DNA of 64,000 bases from Lichina pygmaea (Eukaryota; Ascomycota; Lichinomycetes; Lichinales; Lichinaceae), in contig OY730173.1 of assembly GCA_963422465.1 (NCBI GenBank), forward strand, positions 2,232,001 through 2,296,000, written 5' to 3'. The notes below the pieces were generated by a model. That model was not told the DNA's origin and made no database searches. It saw nothing but the letters and a program-made list of their open reading frames with translations. Position numbers and translations under genes: made by a program. Shown here piece by piece: positions 1-12,259 of the stretch. How positions within the stretch are numbered: position 1 is the stretch's first letter; each line of letters opens with the position of its first letter.

Positions 1-115
1 CAACACTACTGACAGAACTCACAAAGAAGGACGTGGAGTACCAGTGGACAGAGAGATAACAAAAAGTATTCCAGCAGCTCAAGGACACTTGCACCAAGAA
101 ACCAGTTCTTCTCAA

Positions 116-506
116 TGTTAAGGCCTAGGCCGGAACAGCCCAGGTAAGCGAGGGAGGAGTGTTAGTCATGCGGAACAACATCCGACTGATCTGGTGGACG
201 AGCAGGAGCTAAGCGAGGAGCTTGTCCGGTGGACGAGCAGGAGCTAAGTGAGGAGCTCGTCCACGCAAAAGGATGATACCCCTTGAGGAGACCCCCCCCC
301 TTGGGGCATCTGTATAAAGACCCCCAAAGAGCCTGGAGGGATTAGCTCTCCAGGCTGAACAAACAATACAAACCCATCATACTGAGACAATAGCACAGGA
401 GAGTTACCCCACCTGTCTATTCCTCTACTGAGTCCCTGTCTAGAATCCGCCCTGCAAAGCAACAGACTGAGCCACCTTCTGTGTGAACCCGGCCCGGCCT
501 GTAACA
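116..506 (+). repeat. 5' LTR of element 1
   Basis: 391-bp long terminal repeat, TG...CA ended (TGTTAAGG to GTAACA), matching 5901-6361. It carries two copies of a ~35-bp unit containing GGACGAGCAGGAGCTAAG near 190-265, then a C-run and a TATAAA-like box (CTGTATAAAGAC at about 310). Confidence 0.92.
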
Positions 507-3500
507 GTTTCAGCCTCTAACATACAGGACACTGACTCGATACAATAGTGGATCCACAAAGCCCTACCCCTTCTCAGGCAGCCCAAGCCCAAGCTGCTCA
601 GGTGGCTCAGGCCCAGGCTGTCCAGGTGGCACCTATTGTTAACCTACCCCCGAAGCCCTTGAAGGTAGGTGCCCCGAAGAGGTACAATAGATCCAGGGGA
701 GGACTGGAGTTGTTCTTCTCACAGCTGGAGCTCTACTATGGGTTCAACACAGCCCAGTTCCTGACAGACCAGGAGAAAGTGCTGTTTGCAGCCTCCTACC
801 TGGAAGGACCAGCCTTCACTTAGTTCAACATCTACTTAAGGGATTACCTAGACAATCAGGCAGACCCCAAGGAGCAAGAAGATAATACCCGACAGGTCAT
901 GGGAAGCTTGAAAACCTTTAAGACAGCCATGAGGAAGATGTTTGGGATCCTTGACAAGGAAAGAGATACGGAACAAAAGCTCCAAGCACTGCGGCAAACT
1001 GGATCAGCATCAGAATTTGCGGTGAAGTTCCAACAACTAGCAGTGAGGACTCAGTGGGGGGACAGTGCACTAACAGCACTATTCTACCAAGGCCTCAAGG
1101 AACAAGTCAAGGATGACATTGTGCGAGGAGACTGACCAACCAAGCTCTACGAAATGATCGAGACTGCAGCTCGCATCAACGACTGACAGTTTGAGAGAGA
1201 GCTTGAGAAGCAAGGTAAGCAGACAAAACCATGGGTGAAGAAAAAGCCAACACCTGCCAAAGATAACTACAGCTTGGTACCCATGGAAATCGATGCAGTG
1301 GAACCACAAAAGAAGGAGACACAGAAGTGTTACAACTGTCAGAAAGTGGGCCACCTTGCGGTGAACTGCAGAAGCAAGAAGAAGAACAAGAAGGGCAAAA
1401 AGAAGCAGTTGAACACCACGAGCGCCTGGAAAGGCAGGGAGATGGAGGAGCCCCAGAGGGCCCCCCAAAGCACACTGCCCTATAATCACCCTGAGGCAGC
1501 ACTCCTCAGAGAGGAGGACAACCTCTGACAACACGCCGAAAAACTTGAGAACATGCTCCAAGAAACCTTGGACCACCTTGACAAGATCTGAAGGAAGGTT
1601 GACGGAATCCACTGGGAGGACGACCTGATCTCCGAGTTTGGCACAACCAGCTATATGGAGGAACAGGTTGATGACGAAGAACCCCAGCCACCACCAGTCC
1701 TCAACAAAACTGTCCTTCGACAACAGGACACAACCCTATTGGAAATAGGGGAGGCGCAAGTGCCATGATGGGTTGACAATACCCTCAGCATCACACAGGT
1801 CAGAGACATTGCTGATGATTGCAACCAAGACCTGGGGGAACGATGCACCACCACATGATGCAAACAACACACAGTAGAGTGTCAGGCCCAGGGCCTAGGC
1901 AGCTCAAAAAACTAGCAGCACTCTTCAAAACTGGGGTCAGAAGAGCAGGCAAGACAACACCCTGGGAGGAAGGAGTCAAGCCAAGCCTTGATGCAACAGC
2001 CTGCAGCCCACACTTTCGCATCAAGATCAGAGTCAATAGGTGGTTGGCTAAGGCCATGATCAACTCTGGTGTGACTGGCAACTTCATGTCAGAAAGCTTT
2101 GCCAGAAGAAACAAGGTTCCAGTCCAAGGCAAGAAAGACCCCTACCAGTTGACAGTAGTGGACAGAACACCACTCTCCAAAGACAAGGGACAAGTGATGA
2201 AGGAGACCAAGAGCCTGAGACTGAGTGTCCATGGCATGACAATCAGAACAGAGGAATTCAACTTGGTCCAGATACTACATGAAGTTATATTGGGACTTCC
2301 GTGGTTGGAAAAACAAAACCCAAGAATTGACTGGAGAAGAAGGCAACTAGTCTTTCCAGATAAGACACTGGTCATGTCAGAACCAGGGGTGATGATTAAA
2401 GAAATCTCACTGACACGCTGGAAGAAATACCACCAGCACGGACAGGCCTGTGTGGCCTGGATGAAACCCCGAACACAACAACTTTGCACCACGCAAGACG
2501 CCGTGGGCAAGACTCAGGCACCGCAGTTGCCAAGTGAGTATAAAAGATACCAGGAGATGTTCGAAGAAACAGCGATCGCGACACTACCGGAACATCAGGA
2601 GTGGGACCACAAGATTCTGCTAGAAGACAGAAAAAAACCCACACACAGCCCTATCTACGCTCTGTCAGCAAAAGAGCTTAAGGCCCTGAGAGACTACCTG
2701 GACAAGAACCTAGCGAAAGGGTTCATAAGACCTTCAACATCACCGGCTGGATACCCAATATTGTTTGTGCCAAAGAAAGACAGCAAACTTCGACTGTGTG
2801 TTGATTACCGGCAGCTAAATGTGATTACAGTGAAGAACTGTTACCCGCTGCCACTGATATCAGAAATCCAAGACCAGATCCAAGAAGCCAAATAGTTCAC
2901 CAAGTTCAACATTCAAGGTGCTTTCAACCTGGTTAGGATGAAAGACGGCGAGGAATGGAAGACAGTCTTTCGTACGAGGTACAGGCACTACAAGTATACC
3001 ATGATGCCATTCAGCCTTACAAATGCACTGGCGACATTCCAATCACTTATTAACACTGTCCTCCGACAATACCTGGACATATTTGTCACTGCTTATATTG
3101 ACGATGTCTTGGTATACACCAATGGAACCTTGGAGGAGTATAAACAGCATGTCAAAACAATCCTACATGTGCTCCAGAAAGCAGGCATGAGGTTACACCT
3201 TGATAAAAGTGTTTTCCACACGAAAGAAGTGGAATATTTGGGGTCAATCCTGACAATGGAAGGAATCCGAATAGACAACACAAAGACAGCAGCAGTACGA
3301 GACTGGCCAACACCCAAAAACCTCAAAGAAGTACAATCCTTCCTAGGATTTGCAAACTTCTACTGATGATTCATCAAGAACTACTCAAGAACAGCAGCAG
3401 CCTTGACAGAGTTAACCAGAAAGAACAAATCTTTCAGGTGGGGGGAGAGCCAACAAGCAGCCTTCCAGGAGTTGAAGGATAAATTCATCTCCACACCCAT

Positions 3501-5266
3501 TTTGGCATCATTTGATCCTGAGAAGAGGATTATTCTGGAAACTGATGCCTCGGACCAAGCATTGGGATCCTGCTTGTGTCAACCAGATGCTGACAACCGC
3601 TTACACCCTGTCGCGTATTGATCAAGAAAGTTCTCTGGCCCAGAACTGAGGTACGATGTTCATGACAAAGAGTTGCTAGCAATCATCAATGCATTCCAAG
3701 AATAGAGGCCTTACTTGGAAGGGGCAAAATACACGGTAGACATGTACTCAGACCACAAGAACTTAGCTTACTTCACAACAACAAAGAAGCTAAACTGATG
3801 ACAAGTTCGATGGGCAGAGTTGTTAGCATCATACAACTTCCAAATCCTCTACCGGAAGAGCACTGAAAATGCTCAAGCGGACACTCTCAGCAGGTGACCA
3901 GACCTGATGGATGAGAAAACAACAGAGGAACACCCAATCCTAGCGACAAAAGGACAAACCCTGGTCTATGCCCAACCCCAACTGGCAACAACAGAAACAA
4001 AGAGTCCACTCCTTACCCTTGGCCACAAGACAGCAAACAAAAAGGAAATTGTGCCAGAAAGAGCACAAGAGGAGGTGATCCGGAGGCACCATGACAGGTC
4101 TTTGCACAGACACCCCGGGCGAGATAAAACCTTGGAGAAAATCCAAAGAAATTACCACTTCAACAGAATGAAGTGCAAGGTGACAGAGTTTATTCGCAAC
4201 TGTGAACAGTGTGCGAAGAACAAGCCATCAAGACATAAGCCCTATAGGCAGGCACAGCAAATAGACCTACCCGAGGCACCATGGGAAACTATCACGATGG
4301 ATTTCGTGGTCAAGTTGCCAAAGTCAACAGACCCAGCAACAAAGGTGGTATACGATAGCATTTTGGTGGTTGTTGACAAGCTCACCAAATACACCCACCT
4401 GGTTCTGTGGAAAGAGTCAGGAACTGTGAACAAACTTGCGAGTGTCCTACTCAGAGAGCTGGTAAGCCACTGAGGGCTACCAAAGACAATTATCTCAGAT
4501 CAAGACAAACTCTTCACCTTGAAATTCTGGAACATGTGGACAAGGCAACTTGGCATTGATACAAGGATGTCAACAGCCTACCACCCACAAACTGACAGAC
4601 AAACTGAGCAGACAAACCAGACAATGGAGTAGTATCTACAACACTACATCAACCACCAGCAGGATAACTGGGTGGAACTGCTACCAATAGCCCAGTTTGC
4701 ATACAATGACCAGCAACATAGTGTGACAGGGACAACACTATTCTTTGCGAACTACAGAAGAAACCCCTGATGGCAGGCAACAGCAGGAGGCAATATTGTC
4801 AATGTTAGCAAACTCGCTGCTATGCACAAGATAATGAAAACAATGATTGACTGTGCCCAGAACACCACCGCCCACTGATTACATGACAAAAGGTTGAAGA
4901 GACCAACCCTGGAAAGAGGGGATAAGGTCTACCTATCAACAAAAAACCTGCGCTCAAAGCGACCAAGCAAAAAGCTGGATCATGTACGAATTGGACTATT
5001 CAAAATTGAGAAGCGCACTGGGAAAGTCAACTATCAACTGAGACTACCACAAAAAGCAAGGATACACTGAGTATTCCACGTCTCACTGCTCAAACCAGCA
5101 CCCAGCGACGCAGAGATTGAGACAGAATGGAACTTCGAGGATGATGAAGAAGAGTATGATGTCGAAAGGATTCTGGATAGTCAAGGAAACAGACAGAAAA
5201 CTGAGTACCTGGTGAAGTGGTTAGGATTTGACAAAGAGGAAAATTTGTGGGAACCAACTGAGAACT

Positions 5267-5764
5267 TCAGCCCTGCGATGAACCAGAAGCTGGTGGATTA
5301 CCACCAAGCAAACCCGCAGTGACCAGGTCTGACGGAGACAACAGCTTGAGAGAAGCCAAAGCCTCTGAAGAGAAGATGTCCTCAAAGGACAGTGGAGCAG
5401 CAGCCTGACTGGCCTCCTGTTCGCAGATAACATGGAGAGCCTCCTGTTCCTGAGCATCAAGGGATTCCTGATCCTTGATAGTGGACAGCTCACGACAGAT
5501 GGCATCAGCCTTCTTCTGTGAGAGACGACCCAGCTGCCGGCAGAGGTGGATCTGCCGGGGAAGCAACTTTGACAATTGGTCATCAGTCTCCCGCAGCTGA
5601 GCCTTGAGCTGCTCGCACTCAAGTTCCATCTTCTTCCATTCTGATTCCAAGAGATGAAGGTCACAGTGACAACCTTTCTCAACACACCAACGACAAAAAG
5701 ATGATGCAGAGCTCACAACACACTTGGTGTGGTCATGACAACAAGCACCGCATGTGATTTTCAA
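5267..5764 (-). other. Antisense cysteine-rich/coiled-coil reading frame in element 1
   Basis: An open frame of 165 codons on the strand opposite to gag-pol, between the chromodomain and the 3' LTR of element 1. The N-terminal part has paired cysteines (CGACC, then CRWC and CHC). The middle is rich in Glu, Leu, Gln and Lys with heptad-like spacing, consistent with a coiled coil; the C-terminal part is Ser/Gly/Pro-rich. Elements 2 and 3 carry an antisense frame with related cysteine spacing at the same place, which argues against chance. I know no function for it and infer none. It is part of a fossil element. Confidence 0.55.
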
Positions 5765-5900
5765 TTCCTTGCCTATTTTGCCAATACGACAAGAGAGAAA
5801 ACTGCGACAACAAGTTCAAGTTGTCTAGCTTTGGTTCATGACAAAAGAGGAGCAGGAACAAAAAGGATCTGGGGACAGAACCCTTGGAGGGAGAGGATAG

Positions 5901-6361
5901 TGTTAAGGCCTAGGCCGGAATAGCCCAGGTAAGCGAGGGAGGAGTGTTAGTCATGCGGAACAACATCCGACTGATCCAGTGGACAAGCAGGAGCTAAGCG
6001 AGGAGCTCGTCCGGTGGACAAGCAGGAGCTAAGCGAGGAGCTTGTCCGGTGGACGAGCAGGAGCTAAGCGAGGAGCTTGTCTGGTGGACGAGCAGGAGCT
6101 AAGCGAGGAGCTTGTCCACGCAAAAGGATGATACCCCTCGAGGAGACCCCCCCCCTTGGGGCATCTGTATAAAGACCCCCAAAGGGCCCGGAGGGATTAG
6201 CTCTCCAGGCTGAACAAACAATACGAACCCATCGTACTGAGACAATAGCACAGGAGAGTTACCCCACCTGTCTATTCCTCTACCGAGTCCCTGTCTAGAA
6301 TCCGCCCTGCGAAGCAACAGACCGAGCCGCCTTCTGTGTGAACCCGGCCCGGCCCGTAACA
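5901..6361 (+). repeat. 3' LTR of element 1
   Basis: 461-bp copy of the 116-506 LTR. It is longer because the ~35-bp self-complementary unit occurs four times (about 5975-6118) rather than twice. It is followed directly by the CTCAA target duplication and then by the interrupted sequence of element 2. Confidence 0.92.
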
Positions 6362-8252
6362 CTCAACTTCAAGACAGGCCAGCCGACACAAATCAAAACA
6401 GACACTTCAGACCAAGCAGTGGGAGCATGCCTATGCCAGCAAGCAGACAGCAAGTGGCACCCAGTTGCCTACTACTCACACAAAATGTCACAAGCAGAAC
6501 AAAACTATAATATCCACAACAAAGAGCTACTGGCAGTTGTCAACACACTCGAACATTGGAGAGTGTACACAGAAAGCAGTTCTGAACTCACTATCCTCAC
6601 AGACCACAAGAATCTGACAACATTCACGACAACCAAGAAGCTGAACAGACAACAAGTCAGATAGGCTGAACTCCTAGGGTAACACAAGTTCAAGATCTTG
6701 TACACCTCCGGACAGGATAATAGGAGAGCAGACACACTAAGCTGACAAAAAAACCACATGGAAGATGATGAACACCAAGGAATGATCTTACAGCAGAACC
6801 AGCAAGGAAACCTGGTGCCTTAACCGCAGATCAACAAGCTCACAGCAGAAGACACTGAAGAATTAATAAGGAACTACCACAACAACCCAGTACATAGTCA
6901 CCCAGGAATTGCCAAAACCACAGACCTTATCCAACAGGCAGAGAACAATATCATCAATCTCTGACAACATGTCACAAGCTACATCAGCAAATGTCTACTA
7001 TGCCAGAAAAATAAACATGGAAGACACAAGCCATACGGAGAAGAACACCCAAACACAATACCAGGAGGTCCTTGGGAAGATGTCTTAATGGACTTCATCA
7101 CAAAGTTACCCAAGTCCAAAGACCCAGTCACAGAAATCACCTATAATTCAATTATGGTGATAGTGGACAGATTCACAAAATACCTAATAACAGTACTATT
7201 CAAGGAGACCCACACAGCAGAACAATTAGGATATCTTTTACTGGACAGATTAGTCAGAGACCACAGAGTTCTGATCATGATCATTACAGACAGAGACAAA
7301 CTCTTCACATCCAACTACTGGAAGACAATCAGTGCAGCTATAGAAACAAAACTCAAAATGTCTACAGCCTATCACCCACGAACTGACAGCCAGACAGAGC
7401 GAGTAAACCAAGTCCTGGAGACTTACTTGCAGTATTACATCAATCAGACCCACAGCAATTGGGTATAATTATTACCAGTGGCACAGCTGGCAATCAACCA
7501 GCACAGATCAGACTCGACAAAGGAATCACTATTCTTTGCCAATTTTGGACAACATGCAAACATCAGAATACCAAGCAGAGCTTCACCAAACGTGGAGAAA
7601 GCACTCCAACATGACAAGCTTCTACAACAAACACACACGATGATGAGGCACTACCTTCAACAGACCTCAGAAAGAATGCAGTGCCAAATAGACAAAAAAT
7701 CAAAAATAGCACCTCAGCTAAAGAAGGGGGATAAAGTCTACCTCCTCACAAAGAATTGGAAAACAAAAAAGCCAAAGACAAAGAAACTTGACAACATCAA
7801 GGTTAGACTATTTTTGGTTGAAGAGAAAACAGGACCAGTCAACATCAAGATATGACTACCAAGAGATGCCAGAGTCTATCCAAACTTTCATATCTTAATG
7901 ATTGAACCAGCCGACCAGAGCACACCCTTGCAGGAAATATTTCATTACCAGCCTGAAGAAGAGTAGGAGTTTGAAGTTGAATGAATCCTGGCTAAGAAAA
8001 GTCAGCAACACCTTGTTAAGTGGAAAGGATACCCAGACTTGGAAAATACCTGGGAACCACTCAAGAACCTTGTGAACTGCCAGCTCCTTCTGCGACAGTT
8101 CCACCAGGGGTAGGACTGAACAGCTCAGCCTGCAGTGCAGACACATCAATAACTGTTGCTGACAAGTCCTCACCCTCTGCCTCTATTTCAGCAACAAGGC
8201 ACTGGAGTTTCTTCTTCGCTTGATTCTCAGCTCCTTCAAGAACCTTCCACTT

Positions 8253-8633
8253 TCAGAACACACAAGCCTGCAGCTCAGCAAGCTGCTTGACAAGAGTATC
8301 CCGCTTGGCCTTATCAACAGCCAGATCATTGTGAAGGTTATCCCAAGTCATGTTCAGTGACTCCCAAGAAAGTGACACACAGAACTTCCCACGACAAGTG
8401 CATTTGGTGCACTTCAACTTATTGTTATTGTCAGACATTCAGAAACAAGGCTTACTGTTCAAGACACAGAAGTCACACGAAGCAAGTGACAGAAAGTTGT
8501 AATCATAAATCTGGGCCGCCAGTTGATTTCGGTAAATGGAGGCACGTGATTTCGCAGGCATACTCAAGAATTCATCGAGATGATGAATGAAGGGGAGGAA
8601 GGTAGTGTTACGATCCCTGGGAAGGGGAGCCAC
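8253..8633 (-). other. Antisense cysteine-rich frame(s) in element 2
   Basis: Open reading on the strand opposite to pol, between the chromodomain and the 3' LTR, overlapping the LTR edge. It shows CDFCVL followed by a cysteine pair and CTKCTCRGKFC, then SWESLN. The same pattern recurs in element 3 (12375-12617). It is not a recognised domain; the spacing suggests a metal-binding finger followed by a helix. Part of a fossil element. Confidence 0.5.
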
Positions 8634-9059
8634 TTATTTATACAGGCATCAGGTCTTGGACTGGACAAGAGACCACCGTGGAGTCAAGTGACCAACCAAC
8701 AAGAGGTCACGTGACTGTCAAGACAAACACAGGTGGCTTGACACAGCATGCATGACATGTCAAGACAATCTCACCAGTCTTGACGTCAAGACTGTCGAGA
8801 CAATCTTGATTATCTCGACAGGCCAGCACTATATAGCCAGGCGATAGTTCCCTTATGGAATAATTGTCTTCAACTCATGTTGTGATCCAGACAACTAGAT
8901 CTACTTCAATACAATCCTTTGTACGAAGCTATTGATCAGGTGTCACCACCACCACATTCCACCAAACCCCTTCGCACTCCTTGACGGAGAACCAACCCGC
9001 CTTCCGCATCTCGCCCTCATCCTATACTTGGATAGGACGGCACGGTACGGACCGCAACA
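8606..9059 (+). repeat. 3' LTR of element 2
   Basis: 454-bp LTR with TG...CA ends. Its last ~240 bp (from CTATATAG at about 8830) match the corresponding part of the element 3 LTRs in reverse orientation; the first ~220 bp do not. Confidence 0.85.
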
Positions 9060-9256
9060 TCTGTTTCAGGCTTGTAACAAATTCTTTTCTCTCTATAATT
9101 GACTGTACTTCGTTTCCGCTAGGCCCAATCTGGACTAAATGTATATGATGCTGATTGGCCAGCCGCCGTTAGTCACCCCTTCACATCGCTCATCATCTCT
9201 TTTAGTCAGCTCTCAATAGTCCTGAAGTTGGTTACCTCAAAAGTTATACTTCAGTA
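9060..9256. other. Unassigned spacer ending in a LINE target site
   Basis: I recognise nothing here except the last 12 bases, TATACTTCAGTA (9245-9256), which are the left copy of the target duplication of the truncated LINE that follows. Confidence 0.5.
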
Positions 9257-9473
9257 CCAGTTCAACTTAGCACACAAACTCTTGTCAGAAAGTCTCCTAT
9301 CTCTGTGATTTCTATTCTCTTCAGACACTACATATTCTTTCAGATATTTCCCTAGTCTTACCCAAGTCTCAGTTTTTATTTCTTTAAAGGTTTTCTGAGA
9401 AAACAAGCATATATCTAGAAGTTCTGCATGGCTCACCAGCCAAATCAGAGTAAGAATAAAATAAAAATAAAAA
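9257..9473 (+). mobile_element. LINE D: 5'-truncated LINE copy (same family as LINE B)
   Basis: 217-bp fragment matching the 3' end of LINE B (reverse of about 18552-18790), including the shared AGAAGTTCTGCATGGCT block and an A-rich tail of TAAAA-type repeats. It is bounded by the 12-bp direct repeat TATACTTCAGTA at 9245-9256 and 9474-9485, a target-site duplication typical of target-primed reverse transcription. No coding capacity is left. Confidence 0.85.
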
Positions 9474-9627
9474 TATACTTCAGTAGTCTGCCCCTGTTAC
9501 CAAACACCATTTCTTAGGACTTTTGATATAACAACTGTCACTTACCAGTAGGCACATCCTGAGTCAGCAACCTACCCTACCCTCAGCGGAGGGCTGAAGG
9601 TCCAGAGCAGGGTTAATTACGGGAGTA

Positions 9628-9803
9628 CAGTGGCACGACACAAGTCTGCGTACACCTTCATATATAATCTACCTCGGCTTAGTCCGGAGGATTAATACAT
9701 CATCACTTGCTGCTGTTGCTGTTACTCTGATTCTGTCGCATTACTTAAGATGATAGCAGCTGATGGGTTGTACTGGTGTACGCAGACTTGTGTCGTGACA
9801 CTG
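9628..9803. mobile_element. MITE copy 1 (TA-flanked, CAGTG termini)
   Basis: 176-bp element with ~28-bp terminal inverted repeats: CAGTGGCACGACACAAGTCT at the left and its near-perfect reverse complement at the right. TA dinucleotides flank it (9626-9627 and 9804-9805). The TA target and CAGTG ends fit a non-autonomous Tc1/mariner (pogo/Fot1-type) element. It encodes nothing. A diverged relative lies at 55146-55322. Confidence 0.85.
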
Positions 9804-10079
9804 TATAAAACTGCATAGGGTCGCAGTCTGGGGCAGGGCCAGTACGTAAATTAGTCGTAAACCACGAAGACCCCGTACCCATGCCGAGGAGGTACTCCCG
9901 TACCACCCACTCTCTTGGAAGCTTGGTCGGGACACGTAAAGGTGTCTATCACCAGGACGCGACAGATCATCAGGACGCGACAAAAACATCATGATCAAGT
10001 CCGCAGTCCTATAACTCTGCAACACCACGACTAAATCAAAAACTAAGTGGCTTATCTGAATCCCCTACTTCTCTAGTAT

Positions 10080-11233
10080 GGCCTGCGACAACTCAAACCT
10101 CCACGCGGTGCAGGCTGGGAACCTCGGGGCAGCGATGGCAGGCAGTCTCCCAAGCTGCTTGTAGTCGCTGCACCGAGAGCTAATTGAGTCACCAGTCGAG
10201 CTGCTGGTGCCTGTGGAGTGACGAGCCCCCGGAGGTGTCGCGCAGGCACCCTGGACACCCCCGTGAAGCAACATCAGCAGAACAGAGGACTGCGACCAAA
10301 CTGGTCATGAAAACCATCTGACAGATGTCTACCGTGTACGCTACAGCCTGAAGCCAGCCCTGTAGCTGGTGGATGTGAAGTCTAGGCATCTGACAGGGCA
10401 CCTCTGGAGTAGTCGAGAGGAGTTCTCATCGCACACCCCCCTTCTAGCAGAGTCTCTAGCAGCTAATGCATCGAGGATCTTGTTCTAGGAGGGGAGTGAT
10501 ATCTGCACCACGGCATTGTTAATCAAACAGGGAATGCGTGTTCAAGAAGGCGAGCAGGCAGCCCGGAGGAAGCCCGCCGCTCCAGTGCCTAAGGGCTGTG
10601 TGATAGCCAAAGTGCTGGCTTGATGGTTTTGCCTAAGGCCTTGCCACAGGTTCCCTTCAGACTGCCTGCGGACCGGGGCTGGGGCACTGGAGATTCTCTG
10701 TTCAGAGGTTCTCTGTTCAGAGGTTCTCCAGTGGGTCACCACGTACAACCGGGGCCCCACAGGCGACAGCGGGCAGATTGAGACTCCTCCCTACTTGGTT
10801 AGTGGGCTGGAAAGACAGTCCTGCAGGTGCTGGCATGGCCTGCAGGGTCTGTAGAGCCTGCGGGGCATGGTCGGCCTCTGTACGAGAGATCTACAGAGGT
10901 AACATAAAACAGCGAGAGCTGTGGGGCGTGGCATATAATGGCAGTGACAGCAGTAGGGTCTGGGCCTACTACGAGACTGTCTATATGGCCTGAGAGGACA
11001 GAAGCGCATGCCGGTCCGTACAGAGTGCAGGCTCAGGCTGCAAATGACAGGCTCAAGGAGCAAACCGCAGTTGGAGTGTGGGCTCCAGGCTGGCAACCCA
11101 GTGCTCCAAAGCAGGACCTAGAGGTGAGCGTACACGGCAGAGCGTGAAAGGCCTCAGGACTGCGGGGAAGCGTGGCAGAGACCCTGCACAGGATGTCGAC
11201 TCTGCGCCATGCCTCAGCATAGCTCAACTGTGG
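10080..11233 (+). repeat. Shared 1.1-kb leader module, copy A (WEIRD-like)
   Basis: 1154 bp, highly similar over its whole length to 19692-20815 and 37512-38632 (both reverse orientation here). It holds several overlapping short open frames on both strands, Gly/Pro/Ala/Arg-rich, with no domain I recognise. Its 3' border, AGCTCAACTGTGG, is the same nucleotide in all three copies, after which the sequences differ completely. Confidence 0.8.
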
Positions 11234-11577
11234 CGGGTACCTGGCTTCCCCACACCGGTGTGCAGCTGTGGAGTGCTGTGGGAGACAGCCAAGCACGTGG
11301 TTCTAGACTGCCCACACCTTCTCCAAGTGCGGCGAAGCCTGTATCTAGCAGCTGCCACCACCGACTACCAGGCTTTGACATCCTGACCACGGCCCACCGC
11401 CACCCTCACAGCGTGGATCCTCTGACAAGGCATTCTCCCCCAGTTCTCCTGGGCTCAGGAGCAGCTGGAAGCTGGCTGCTAGCCAGCCACCCCCCATGTT
11501 CTACAGCATCTCAACAGGATAGTGCTGGCCAGGCACTGCAGAAGGAGGTTTTTCACCCTAGCAGGCCTAGGGTTTTC

Positions 11578-12259
11578 TGTTGCGGTCTGTACTGTACTGT
11601 CCTATCCGAGTATAGGATTAGGGCGAGAGGTGGAAGGCGGGTTGGTTCTTGCAGGAGAGGAGTGTCAAGGAGTGCGAAGGGGTTTGGTGGAACATGGTGG
11701 TGGTGACACCTGATCAACAGCTTTGTACAAAAGGATTGTATTGAAGTAGATCTAGTTGTCTGGATCACAACATGAGTTGAAGACAATTGTTCCATAAGGG
11801 AACTATCACCAGACTATATAGTGCTCAGTTCGTGAGCACAGTGAGCTCTGCTCACTTTGCTCACTCGGTGAGATCAGTGAGCTCTGCTCACTTTGCTCAC
11901 AGTTCATGCACACTGCGGCAAGCTGGGCGAGCTCTGCTCACTTTGCTCACTTGTTTATGCACGCTGCGGCGAGCTGGGTGAGCTCTGCTCACTTTGCTCA
12001 CTTGTTCATGCACGCTGCAGTGAGCTGGGTGAGCTCTGCTCACTTTGCTCACTTTTCATGCACGCTGCGGTGAGCTGGGTGAGCTCTGCTCACTTTGCTC
12101 ACTTGTTCGTGCATATGCATGCTGCGGTGAGCACCCTCTGGTTTGTCTCGCCAGTCACGTGACTGGTTCCCGTGTCACACTGCCTGGTACTTCCGTCCAG
12201 TATCCTGTCTGCTGCTTTCTGTGAGTATATAAAGACTGTGTTCCTCCTGGGTTGTAACA
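11578..12259 (-). repeat. 3' LTR of element 3
   Basis: 682-bp TG...CA repeat matching 17601-18246. It contains about five tandem ~51-bp units built on GTGAGCTCTGCTCACTTTGC (about 11838-12140). Each unit holds the palindrome-like GTGAGC...GCTCAC. Confidence 0.9.

Larger units (their letters stand above)
116..6361 (+). mobile_element. Element 1: Ty3/Gypsy chromovirus with both LTRs, inserted in element 2
   Basis: LTR retrotransposon of the chromodomain clade. It begins TGTTAAGGCC and ends GTAACA. The five bases CTCAA precede it (111-115) and follow it (6362-6366), a clean 5-bp target duplication. Parts in order: 5' LTR 116-506; gag about 550-1530 with a CCHC zinc knuckle near 1330-1370; protease about 2000-2350; reverse transcriptase about 2600-3370; RNase H about 3400-3900; integrase with its HHCC head and DDE core about 4050-4750; chromodomain about 5150-5310; an antisense reading frame 5267-5764; 3' LTR 5901-6361. 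The coding part is broken in roughly ten or more places and is a fossil. The two LTRs are still very alike apart from repeat number, so the insertion is young and postdates element 2. Family placement is from domain order plus the C-terminal chromodomain. Confidence 0.93.
1..9059 (+). mobile_element. Element 2: Ty3/Gypsy chromovirus (3' part), interrupted by element 1
   Basis: The window opens inside the reverse transcriptase/RNase H region of a second chromovirus (1-115), and the same element resumes at 6362 after element 1. Parts after the interruption: RNase H about 6390-6750, integrase about 6850-7500, chromodomain about 7970-8110, an antisense frame 8253-8633, and a 3' LTR 8606-9059 (TGTTACGATC to CCGCAACA). 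Its 5' end and 5' LTR lie outside the window, so its target duplication cannot be checked. Its integrase and linker are close to those of element 3, so the two belong to one family. The coding part is broken in several places. It is older than element 1, which sits in it. Confidence 0.9.

Noticed and set aside
1079-1723. A 214-codon minus-strand frame within element 1 gag, possible membrane protein
   Set aside because: Leu/Val/Cys-rich reading is the complement of Lys/Gln/Glu-rich gag codons; no counterpart at this place in elements 2 or 3.
11838-12140. CRISPR-like array
   Set aside because: Units are contiguous ~51-bp tandem repeats within an LTR of a eukaryotic element, without unique spacers.
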